The notes under the pieces are model-generated. The model worked only from the letters and a program-made list of their open reading frames with translations, was not told the origin of the DNA and made no database searches. Made by a program: the position numbers and the translations under genes. A DNA stretch of 64,000 nt from assembly GCA_027922465.2 (NCBI GenBank), contig BQMF02000279.1:186001-250000 (forward strand), given 5' to 3'. Positions 23,901 through 33,900 of the stretch are shown piece after piece; positions within the stretch are counted from its first letter, which is position 1; each line of letters starts with the position of its first letter. This DNA is from Turritopsis dohrnii (Eukaryota > Cnidaria > Hydrozoa > Anthoathecata > Oceaniidae).

Positions 23901-26861
23901 TCGGGATATATCGGGATGTAGATTCAACCAATACAAGATGGAATTATACTCTCACATTGTTATATTTGCATCCATTGAATTTGTCTCTTAGTAGGTGCAT
24001 CCACTGAGCTTGTTTTGCGCGAAATCTCGTCAATCAAGAAAGAAAACCTTTCGTTACGTGAGCAACTTTCGGTTAAAAATGGTATCATAAATGATGAAGA
24101 ATTACATAAAGAGGTATCTCCATCATGTTGTTCTTTGAAATTAAAAACAAACTAACCCAAATATAAAGGAGATAAACAAAGTTACCGTCCGCAAAAATTG
24201 TATTAGTGATTTATTCGTGTGGGAAAACGAAACACCGGATAATCACGATTTGTATACATTTTCTGCTTTTTTTCTCCCCAAAAACCCTTACCAAGAAAGA
24301 TCCTCAAATTCGTGACGGGTTGAATCCCGTTTGTTGCACCCGTAAATACTTCTAAATACTTTTAAACACAGTTGGTCCACACGAAAGAGAGGTTGGTTTC
24401 CAGTATACAAGATTACCAGACAGAGAGAAAAGCACATCGATCTACCCAAGATGCATTGCATGATAGCGAAGAAATAGTAAGTTGTCACATGATTGGTTTT
24501 AGAGATTGCTTTTCTTTTCCATGCCGTCAAATTTTTATATTTTTTTCCATTTATACAGTATCTACGATTTGTTCGTTCCGTCAGTTCCGAATTAGATATC
24601 AAACACATATTGGGATGTAAACCGATCGGATTCGCGGAACATGAGGCAAGAGAAGGAATAAAATCCCAACGATCGAAAGTAGGTCGTTTCCAGCCCCTTT
24701 CAAAGTATTTCCTCTTTGAAATCTTTATAAGGGATTGGAAGAGTAGTAGTTTACTGTCAGACATTTTTCCTTTTAGGCTTTGGAAGTTATTATGAAGCGA
24801 ATCACTCAACTGCAGACAAGATTGTCGAAAAAGGACAAACTTTTAGAAGGTTACGATGGGGATTTAAAGATTTTACGGTACGTTGCGTGACGTTTACGCC
24901 CATTTATCGGCATGACTTGGAAGGAAATGTCGAGGAGCCTATTTACTACACATGCGAGAACTTTGGGTTTTTCCTATGCTAGGAAAGGAGATTATTTTTA
25001 GACAATCTTTACTCATCCAATGAAATCTTTTCTTACTGATAACTTCAGGGAGATATTGTGTCGGACCTCTGAACTCCACTTTAAAAGAAATCGTTTTTTT
25101 TTTTCCCGACACCTTTATAAAGCCAGTTTACGAGCTTTAAGTGTAGCACACATATTGGAAGGACTCGAAGTAAGAACTTGGATTTGTTGCAAATCATCCA
25201 GTCTTGATGCTCATCAATTTTGTTGTCGATTAACTAGTTCTTTTTGTTGCGTTTCCAGTGAAACTGAAGATTATGCTGGTAAGAAAACAGCCGAAGTAAA
25301 GCGATTAGAGGTATTCCATCACGGCAAGCATATGCAATGTTGTCCTCTTGTTTGTTTGTTTTTTCGCGGCACCAAAATTTGTTTTCTAGAACCAAGTTAC
25401 ACAGCATCAAGATGAAATTAGCTATTTGAGTGAAGCCTTGAAAAATTGTCGAGAGGAGTTGGACAAGCAAACGAGAATGAATAACGCGTATAAACAAAAA
25501 AAGGTACGCTAGGCTACGATTTTTCGTCTTCTGTCCGTTTTGGTCAATAAATATTTTTTTTGTTGTTGAGCATTTCCATGTGTAAATATTTTGTCTTGTT
25601 TAATCAAAGATCTGTTTCTGTGTGTCAAACGAAAATTACTAGAGTTTACTTGAGTTTGGTGATAATCATAAATGGGATAGTATTTTTAGTCTCTTTTAGT
25701 TACAGTTTTTGATAGTTTTTTTTTTTGTTTTTGTTTTTGTTTTTTTTTTTTTGCCAGCATAGCACGCCCATTTTATAGGAAGACCAACCATTTTTAAATT
25801 ACATCATAACATCAAACACCTTGTCTTCAAACTGAAAAATAATCATTTTTTTGTGTTTATTGGAAGACCTTGTTTGTTTATTGTTCTCTGGAAACGATGG
25901 CCAACGAAAAAACATCATCTTCATGACATGATGAGTGTTTGTAGTTGTTATTTCACAAAAAGAAATTCCACAGCTCAGGAACGAAATGTCTTTGCAGTCC
26001 TACCTATTATTATATGGGTTTTCTGGAAAATCTTCAAAAGGTACTCGTCAAATTGCATCACCACTCAGCATCCGTATCTTTTTTTTTTTGGTTGTAGATT
26101 TTCCTGATGGATTACAAAGATGAATCACCTCCCAAAAAGCATAATTGCTACGTCGACGAGCAAAAGAAATATAAGGTATTGTTTACACGTTGTAAGTTTT
26201 AGTTCCAAGCGAAGTAAACAAAACAAAAGTCATGGTAGGATAACTAACTAATGGATGAAGATAACATCGGGAAGCTTTTGCTAAAAAATCTCTTACTTTG
26301 TTTAGTTTGCTTGAGACTATTTTATAAAATGGCAATTTTTTATACGATGTAAACAGACCTTTCGAAAATTAAGTAACTAAGTAACTGGGAGTTTTTAGTC
26401 CTTGGGCTTTCATCCGTAATGGTTGGCTCTTCCGCCCGCCGACTTGCAACTAGTAATTGACTTACCGCCAGAGATACGTATAGCATTGCTCTGACTTGCC
26501 CGAAGGCCAGTGTGCAGTCAGTCGATGGCTCCTAATGGGCTGACACGCTGCTTTTAAAGCGCATCGGGGTGGTGCATTGAGATACGACATGCGACCCGTG
26601 TTCGAGTCTGAACAATTACATTTCGGTCAGAAATTACGTCAGAACAGATCTTGCCTCGGTTCTAATGTTTTTAATTATTTATGTAATTAAGAATGACAAA
26701 AAAACTTTTCCTTGTAACATTTCCCCCTCGGCTATCGTTTCTTTTCAACAACGACACAAATGTCACTATTGTATAGTTTGAAAGCGAGGCAAGATCTGCA
26801 GTGACGTAATTTCCGAAAAGGTCTATTATTCCTGGATTATTTTGTTGAACACTTCAAAGCT

Positions 26862-26924
<63 letters not shown>

Positions 26925-26939
26925 TTGTTGTTGTTGTTT

Positions 26940-26972
<33 letters not shown>

Positions 26973-26987
26973 TTGTTGTTGTTGTTT

Positions 26988-27020
<33 letters not shown>

Positions 27021-27599
27021 TTGTTGTTGTTGTTTTTGTTGTTGTTGTTTTTGTTGTTGTTGTTGTTGTTGTTGAGGTTATGTTACTATAGTAGTTGTTG
27101 TTTTTTAGGAAGCCCAAAAATTAAAGAAGAAAAATGAAATGCTGAAAAAGCAGAAATACGAAATTGATGGTCTGCAAAATGTATGAACACGTTCAGATTA
27201 CATCAGGGCAAGGTCAAACATGAAAATGCAGACATTGTGACAACCAAAACTGTTTTTTCTTCGTATGTTTGACCATTCTTTTTGTAGGAATTATTTAAAA
27301 CTGATACTGAGTTGAAAAAGGCTCATGCAAAGTTGAAGGAGCTGGAAATTATCAAGGTAAGAATATCTGGTCTGTGTTATCAACAATCTACAGATTTCAA
27401 CGATGTATCTTTTGAAAGCTCAGTCATTAGTATCTCATATACACATGCTACCAATAGGTCGAAAATAATAAACAGGCAAAACTTTTTATTTGAGTACAAA
27501 TGATTTTTTCTACTGAAAAGCCTGTATTTTTCTTCTTTTTTACTTCAGAGTGTGACCAATGATGACGACTTAACTGTTGAAGAAGAATTTCTACAATGA
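14918..27599 (+). CDS. FHAD1: FHAD1-like FHA-domain coiled-coil protein
   Basis: A 31-exon gene for about 1362 residues; human FHAD1 is of similar length. Exons: 14918-15097, 15211-15376, 15461-15681, 15753-15885, 16124-16155, 17369-17508, 17606-17708, 17823-18095, 18172-18249, 18329-18433, 18558-18665, 18760-18918, 19112-19279, 19513-19688, 20128-20356, 20577-20666, 20738-20848, 21154-21271, 21347-21449, 21623-21729, 21885-22132, 22291-22438, 23995-24113, 24372-24476, 24777-24877, 25127-25310, 25390-25503, 26098-26175, 27109-27180, 27288-27356, 27549-27599. The N-terminal FHA domain (about residues 28-120) shows GRENCDINIL, ENKHAVIEY, DLSSSHGTYVND and GDIIRVG, i.e. the phosphothreonine-binding Gly-Arg, Ser-x-x-His and Gly-Thr-x-Val-Asn. 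Then comes a Pro-rich stretch (PPARSRPVSANPVN) as in FHAD1, then almost continuous coiled coil. A second ATG at 14999 aligns better with vertebrate starts. The exon at 25127-25310 is the least certain. FHAD1 function is poorly known; a ciliary or testis role is only inference. Confidence 0.9.
21466..21579 (+). mobile_element. CTATAGAAA-type palindromic MITE, copy C
   Basis: In the FHAD1-like intron between exons 21347-21449 and 21623-21729. It reads GCGAAGGAGTGCATTTC, TATAGAAATATACATACTAT, GAAATGCTCTTCATCGC and TTTTGCTCACT. It is the reverse complement of copy D, which lies 0.6 kb downstream. Confidence 0.8.
22155..22260 (-). mobile_element. CTATAGAAA-type palindromic MITE, copy D
   Basis: In the FHAD1-like intron 22133-22290. 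It reads CACTGCGATGAAGAGCATTC, TATTGAAATAATGTG, TATATTTCTATAGAAACGCA and CTCCTTCGCAGTG, then AGCCTGCTGGG. It is inverted relative to copy C. Confidence 0.8.
23031..23136 (-). mobile_element. CTATAGAAA-type palindromic MITE, copy E
   Basis: In the long FHAD1-like intron 22439-23994. It reads CCACTGCGGCGATGTGCATT, TCCATTGAAATGGTGTG, TTTCCATAGAAACATACTCC and TCCGCAGCGAC, ending near AATTTGTCCAGTG. It is more diverged than copies C and D. Confidence 0.7.
23201..23870. mobile_element. 670-bp element with ATGGACGTATAAAAAGAGAA ends
   Basis: ATTAATTCATGGACGTATAA followed by AAAGAGAAGGACT at 23201-23233 is mirrored by AGTCCTTCTCTTTTTATACG followed by TCCATGATTAAT ending at 23870. No protein is seen between the ends, so it is a non-autonomous DNA transposon within the 1.55-kb FHAD1-like intron. 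A short related end (TTTTTATATGTCCATGAAAT) appears near 36882. Confidence 0.78.
26353..26826. mobile_element. AGACCTTTC-type MITE interrupted by a SINE
   Basis: The left end ACAGACCTTTCGAAAATTA is mirrored by TAATTTCCGAAAAGGTCTAT at the right end. The right half (ACGACACAAATGTCA, AAAGCGAGGC, GTGACGTAATTTCCG) is homologous to the MITE at 49315-49521. A tRNA-derived SINE occupies about 26375-26610. It lies in the FHAD1-like intron 26176-27108. Confidence 0.7.
26375..26610 (-). mobile_element. tRNA-derived SINE, minus-strand copy
   Basis: The body matches the reverse complement of the SINE at 37541-37821: TCCGTAATGGTTGGCTCTTC, GCCGACTTGCAACTAGTAAT, CGCCAGAGATACGTATAGCA and GGCCAGTGTGCAGTCAG. 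At the head the B-box segment GCGACCCGTGTTCGAGTC is in the plus orientation, opposite to what the rest of the copy predicts. Confidence 0.75.
26863..27075. repeat. (TTG)n microsatellite with TTTTTG interruptions
   Basis: About 210 bp of TTG units on the plus strand, periodically broken by TTTTTG. It lies in the last part of the FHAD1-like intron, ending about 30 bp upstream of the acceptor at 27108. The long poly-Cys, poly-Leu and poly-Thr open frames over it are artefacts of the repeat, not genes. Confidence 0.97.
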
Positions 27600-27812
27600 C
27601 TCGAATAATGGGATTTCACACACCATGGACACACAACACATCATTTTCATGCTATTTTGGTAATTGTTTTTTGGAAATATTTTTTATCATGTTTTATTTA
27701 TTTTCATAATTTTTATTTTTTATTTAATTGTTTAAAATGTATTTATGTAGATTGGTAATGACAAACACACGATTCCGATAATCCGATTTCATTTCTTGTT
27801 CTAAAGCCCATT

Positions 27813-27933
27813 TCCCAGTGGCCAAATTTGTTGACAAATCATCGCGAAGTAGTGCATTTTTCTAGGATATACGCCCTATCTCATTAAAAAGTGTCTTTAT
27901 CGCGATGACTTTTTAAAGATCTTACCCACAGGG
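27813..27933 (+). mobile_element. CTATAGAAA-type palindromic MITE, copy F
   Basis: This diverged copy keeps both ends: CCCAGTGGCCAAATTTGTTG at the left and CTTACCCACAGGG at the right. Its core includes GCGAAGTAGTGCATTTTTCT and TTTATCGCGATGACTTTTT. It lies about 210 bp beyond the FHAD1-like stop codon. Confidence 0.72.
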
Positions 27934-29472
27934 TTATAGTTCAATTAAAACCCGAATTTTCTATCTGAAGATGGCGCCTGTGCACCCAAGACATGTTTTT
28001 GCCTACGTCAGAATTAATTGACAGTTCAAGACCAATAATGGTCCTAATAAATACAGAGGGCAAGAGTTATACCTTACGGAACAAGAAAAATATATATTGC
28101 CATGGTTTATTTGTCAAAAAAAATAAACTTCTTTTTTCATCGAACAAATGTCTCACCAGTTTTTGTAGATAACACATTTTTTAGCTCTCAAAACTGTTGT
28201 CCACTTTAACGAAGACAAGAAATTGTGAAGTTTGCAAAATTTTGTTCCTTCAGCACCCATCAGTACCCCTTGTAATGTTCTTTCCGCCCTAAATAACGCC
28301 CTTAGAAATTTTTAAGCTAGCAGTTCAAATGAAAAAAAAAATGTTTCTTACAATTTCTTCCTCTTAATAATAATAATCTTAATCCCGATAATAATTTCTT
28401 CTCCGTTTCTATTAGAGAATTAATTCGAAATTATAAATTTAATTATTTTAGTCCTTACAAACACGCCCGACCCCTCACTCTAAATTTAAACGCATTGCAA
28501 CTTGGGATCTATACGGATGTACTTTCTGGTTTCTCTACCTGCTGGAACTTTATTAGGAATTAGGAATTGCTCGAACACGTCACATATGCTGAAAACACGC
28601 CACACATTGTCGGAAAGTTGTATAACATTTGTCAAAACTTTCAACTTGAAGCAGAAAGCAAAATGCAACTAAACTACTTTGCTACTAAAATATCCTATGC
28701 TTCCAAATATGAAGTAGGCTTTTAATAATTATCGCCAGTACCTACCATTTTGATTATGGAAATTGATATTGAACTAAAACCCGAGGTTCATATGCTTGTC
28801 ATGATCTTGTGGACCAAGTATGATTTGATGATTTGATGTTAACTAGATTTGACGTGATTATTGAAGGATTATTGAAGTGAAATATCGAGAAGTTCTTGCA
28901 GTGAGTTTATAGAACAAATAAAATAAAATATCCAGCATCCACAAGCAGCATTAACCTTGACACTGCAAGAAACTTACTGTTTATGAAAGGGAGCAGCATA
29001 ACTTTGACATCTCAAAACATGAGAAGGATTGGTGACTATCCATACAAGGAACAGCGAATCCGTAACACCTTGTATTGGACCATAGTCACATTTCAGTTGT
29101 GACCTACACCGTTCAGTTGTGACCTGCACCGTTCAGTTGTGACCTACACCGTCACAAGTATTAGAAAGTTGTCAGTGCAGGTTATTCATGATGCAGCTAA
29201 AAAATTACAAATCCTGTATTCGAAAGTATATACAATAATTAGTTGATATCGTAAAAAGAGACAGTGTAGATCCAGCTTAATGCCAGTTGCACAATGCACA
29301 AGGGACTTACGCAAAACAATACTCTGAACGACTTTTTAGTAATGTCCCAAGCAACGGGAATATACGTTTACAATCACTTTTATGTTTAGTGGATGAAAAT
29401 GTGAAAAATGAAACAGTTTGATGATAAAAAGTCGACAAAGGCCGTATGGAATTTTATTTTTACTTTCTCTTA

Positions 29473-30111
29473 GGGTCTGATTGTATGGAACTTTTTATCC
29501 CGGCAGGGCGAGACGAGACGTTTTGACGAGATCCTAGCTTTTATGTAATTCTCACTGTGTTTATTTTTCTGATCATGTGGAAAATAAAAAAATCACCCCG
29601 TCCCGGCTAAGCGAGATCTCGTTTATTTTTGCCGGGATCTCGCTTAAAGTGAGATTGTTTTTTCCATATTATCACAATAGACCTTTCTCGAATCTCTGTT
29701 TAAACGCTGCATTGTGGCAGAGTTGTCGTATCTAACCTCGCTTTTAATATCTAAACTGCTTCTAACTATCGGAATGGGAATTGGAAATAATAGAGACTAT
29801 TATTAAGTTATAAAGTAATGAAATCAGTGGAACAATGAATCGCATGAAAACGAGGTTAGATATGAAACTCAGTTACAGTTTAGAGTTTAAACAGAAATTC
29901 GGGAAAGGTCTATTACCTCGTCTAGCCGGGACGGGATAATACTTCACGCGTGCGCATTAATTAAAATTTTTATATAAACAATAACATAAAAAACTATCCC
30001 GGTGTGGTTTTCATCCCGGCAAGACGGGACAAAATCTCATATGATCGCAATGCAAAAACTGTCCCGGGACAATTTTCATCCCGCCCTGCCGGGATAAAAA
30101 AACTCAGCCCC
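29473..30111. mobile_element. TA-flanked DNA transposon with TTTTTATCCCGGCAGGGCG ends
   Basis: Left GGGTCTGA...CTTTTTATCCCGGCAGGGCG is mirrored by CGCCCTGCCGGGATAAAAA...TCAGCCCC at the right; TA flanks both sides. TCCCGG motifs recur inside. A second inverted-repeat element (29676-29914) is inserted in it. No transposase remains. Related TCCCGG blocks at about 39240-39320 may be another degraded copy. Confidence 0.75.
29676..29914. mobile_element. AATAGACCTTTC MITE nested in another MITE
   Basis: AATAGACCTTTCTCGAAT and CTGTTTAAAC at the left are mirrored by GTTTAAACAGAAATTCGGGA and AAGGTCTATT at the right. An inner pair TATCTAACCTCG / CGAGGTTAGATA is also inverted. Its ends match the elements at 26353-26826 and 49315-49521. 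Confidence 0.75.
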
Positions 30112-30962
30112 TATTTTGGAAAATAATGCTCCTTAATCTAAACTTACCTCTGTTTTTGTTTAAAAATATTTATTTAATATACAATAATCCCTTTATTCAC
30201 TAAAAAGTTTCCGCCCAATATACTCACCATCACTTATATGACAATAATAAACAGGTCTTGTAGTTTGATTGACAGTACGGAATGTACAGTGTTTTTAATT
30301 TACAGTTGGTTATTCACATTCGGAATGATTAGTACCTTTAAAAGTGACAGCTGCAATTCATGTTCAAGTTTCCTTGTCAATACTTCATTCTGATACCGTA
30401 AAAATCTGATCTGGGACGAACTATCCTTTTTCTAAATGATCCAATTCTCTTTATATTGCTTGTCACGCAAAATGTAACTGGTAGACTAAGGAACTTTTTA
30501 AGTCATGCTTGAAAGTCTGATCAAAATTATTTGTAGTGGCAGCTTCAATGTGAAACCTTTTTATATATTTCCCCATAGGGCGAAATATATGTTAAAACCG
30601 GCATTTTCCTTCTTCATCATCTTCTCCGTTCACTTTTATAGTCGCGGTTCGGTATTGAATTTTCGCCTAGCCAAAGTAGATAAGAACAGAGGCTAGCCTA
30701 CAGCACGCCATTTTTTCAGTCAGTGCAGAGCAGATGGGTCGTGTTTAGAATGTATAGGCCATAGTAGGTCACACGACAAGCTTATGTGCAGGTGTGTCGG
30801 TAATAGGTTTTGTGTCGGAATAGTTTTTGCGGGAAATAAACAATAATGGCGCAACTACTAGCACATGGTCCAGCTTCTCAGTGTTGTGGATTTCCGTTGC
30901 GATTGTAATTTCGACTTTTTATCGTTTTTATCGTTTAACCACTTGAACGGACCCACTTGAAC

Positions 30963-33900
30963 ATGAATGAAGTCTCGTGTTGTAACAGCGAAAATGAAGG
31001 CGGCGAAAGTGAAAGCAGCATTTCAGATAGCGAGAATGTAAGTGTGTTTTTAGTAGAAAATGGTGAGGAAAATCCTGCCCAAGAATGCCACAAGATTATT
31101 ATTTCCTTATAAGCTTCAACTATAAAAAGTACCCTTTACTTTTCAACTTTTAAGCATTTTGTGTAGACGTTTTACTTAATGTGAGTCACATTTCACCACA
31201 GTCTGTAGAAAAAACTTTTTTCTGCAGACTGTGGTTTCACATTAAAAAAACACTTTCATAAAAATTAAAAACCTCTACCCATTTGCAGCATGGATTTCTC
31301 TAATCATTGAAATTGAACGTATTTGTATTGATAGTCTTGGAATTTTTCTTACTACAGTTTATTTTCTTGAAAGGATTGGTCAGACGTAGAAAAGGAAGAG
31401 AAGAAACCAATCTATAGCAGCAATTGCAAAAGTTATGCAGAGGTACCGATCAAATTTTACGTTGAATACTTTTTGAATCAGTTAAATTCTACCAAATCCT
31501 TTCAATTACTTTTAGGAAAAGGATTTATTTCGCTTCCGTTGTTACCAACAATTTAAGGAAGCATTAAATTTACATGAAATGGATACCGTGAAGCACTATG
31601 TCATTCTCAATGAATCAAAAGGCTTTTCCGAGGATGGTATGTTTCCGCATTTGGCAGTAATGAAAAAGTTGGGGTTTTTTTAATAAAGGGCCTAAATTAC
31701 CGTAAATGCGTGTCTTAGGTTTAGTTTCTTAATTGTTTGACTTAAGGCGGGTCGAATAAAAAATTAATAATGTAAGCATTATCTTATCTGTTAGTTTCAA
31801 AATATATGCTGGGCGTTCATTCGAGACAGTCGATAGATCAGTAATAACGGTAATGCGGCTCATTATTTCTCATATGAAGAAATCAGATGTATTTTCTAGA
31901 CGAAGGACGAAGGACGAAGGACGTCTTTATAAGTGCTCTCGAGCTTTTGTTGTGTTTACGTAAAATTCAAGCTAAATCGTGGACATATTCGACTTATGTG
32001 CAACACCAATCGTTGTTTTTATGACCGGAATAGTTTATGGTGAAATTTCGTCGATGGAAATGGTATATTGGAAGTGTTTTTCTGCTATATTTTTCGTGTT
32101 ATGATTTACTACACACACAAAACTCTCTTACTTCACATATGAAGGACATGGTTTTTACATGCAATATTTGCAAGAGAACGTTTGAAAGCCTCAGGGGACA
32201 CAACATACATTATGTCTCTTGTAAACGCAAAGATCGCAATTACAATAGACGATTAAATCGCTCAAGTACCACACTTGAAGATGTGACGGAGATGGAAACC
32301 AATACTATGTTAGACTCTCAACGCATACAACCTGAACAACGAAATGTGAACACTCCGAACTTGCCTGAAATAGAAGTTTTTGCGACTCCCACTGATATGA
32401 ACGAAATTAGTTGGGGAAATATACCAATGAGAACATTCGTTACTCTTATCTCTGGTGTATACGATGAAATCACGGAATTTCGTAAAAATTTATTTAAGAT
32501 TCCAACAGGCAAAGCTGGGAAAATGTTTATCGATGAACTTTCCTACTGGCTGCGCGAGTTTAACGTTAACTCAAAATTAAACAGTATTGCCATAAAAACA
32601 TTTATGGTTTTGCCTTCATTAATGCTACAAAAACCTTCTCCTAGGTCAAAAGCAAAAGAACATACAGAATGCTTGATAAGGCGACTTTCCCAATGGAAAT
32701 CCGGTGACATTGAAGGAATAATGAATGAAATACGATATATTCAGAGAAAGTTGAAATCTTCGAATAGAAAGAGGACACAGGAGGACATTTCCAGAATTTT
32801 CGCCAAGCTTATTATGGAGGGAAAGGTTTCGTCAGCCCTCAAGTTTCTAGACGACCAATCATCTTCGGGAATGCTGACATGTACAGAAGCAGTTTTGAAC
32901 GATTTGAAGGCGAAGCATCCAGAGTCGTCGCCAATTGAAGAAAATTGTCTGTTAAACGGACCTCTACTGAATATACCCAACTGCTTCTTCGATGCCATCG
33001 ATGAACAGGACATTTTCAATGCCGCTCTCAGGACTAAAGGCGCAGCTGGACCAAGCGGTATGGATGCAGATTTATACCGCCGTGTACTGTGTTCAAAATC
33101 TTTCGGTAATCACGGCAGGAATTTGCGGAATGAAATAGCTGCGTTTAGTAGAAACCTCGCCACTAAATCCTACAACTCGGACCTTATGGAAGCTTTCGTT
33201 TCATGCAGATTAATAGCGTTAGATAAAAATCCTGGTGTGAGACCAATAGGCATTGGTGAAGTACTACGAAGGATAGTGGGCAAAACTATCAGCCATCACT
33301 GTAGAGAGGAAATCAAAGAAGCTGCAGGCCCCCTCCAAACCTGCGCTGGGCATGGCAGTGGGGCAGAAGCTGCAATACATGCCATGCGCGAAATATACCA
33401 GCAAGATGAAACCGATGCCGTATTGCTTATTGACGCACGCAATGCCTTTAACTGCCTGAACCGTTCCGTAGCACTGCATAATATCCAAATTGTGTGTCCC
33501 ATGTTGTCAAAATATATAGTTAACACGTATCGGAAGCCTGCAAAACTGTTTATTCCTGGTGGAGAGATCATATACTCTCAGGAAGGCACCACCCAGGGAG
33601 ACCCACTTGCAATGCCCTGGTATTCATTGAGCACTGTTACAATCATAGACGCTCTTAGGGAGTATGAACCTTCAATAAAGCAAGTGTGGTTGGCTGATGA
33701 TGCGAGTGCAGCAGGAAAACTCCGTCCGCTGTACAAATGGTACGCTCAACTGGAGTCAGTCGGAAAGAAGTTCGGTTACTTTGTAAATCAGTCCAAATGC
33801 TGGTTAATTGTTAAATCAGAGGAACTAGCTGCAGAAAGTCGTAATATTTTTGGAACGTCAGTAAATGTAACCACCGAGGGTAAAAGGCATTTGGGAGCTT

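Larger units (their letters stand above)
27600..30962. other. Intergenic region with MITEs and a small tandem repeat
   Basis: No protein-coding region was recognised. The stretch holds palindromic MITE copy F (27813-27933), a 20-bp unit CAGTTGTGACCTACACCGTT repeated three times (29093-29152, one substitution in the second), and a nested pair of MITEs (29473-30111). The last 250 bp before the CARF-like start includes a 20-codon upstream open frame beginning at 30846 (MAQLLAHG), which may be 5' UTR. Confidence 0.6.

Noticed and set aside
26586..26610. Possible tRNA gene from a B-box-like GTGTTCGAGTC
   Set aside because: It belongs to a SINE copy; no acceptor stem or cloverleaf can be formed.
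26842..27137. Long poly-Cys, poly-Leu and poly-Thr open frames
   Set aside because: They are translations of the TTG microsatellite in three frames, not proteins.
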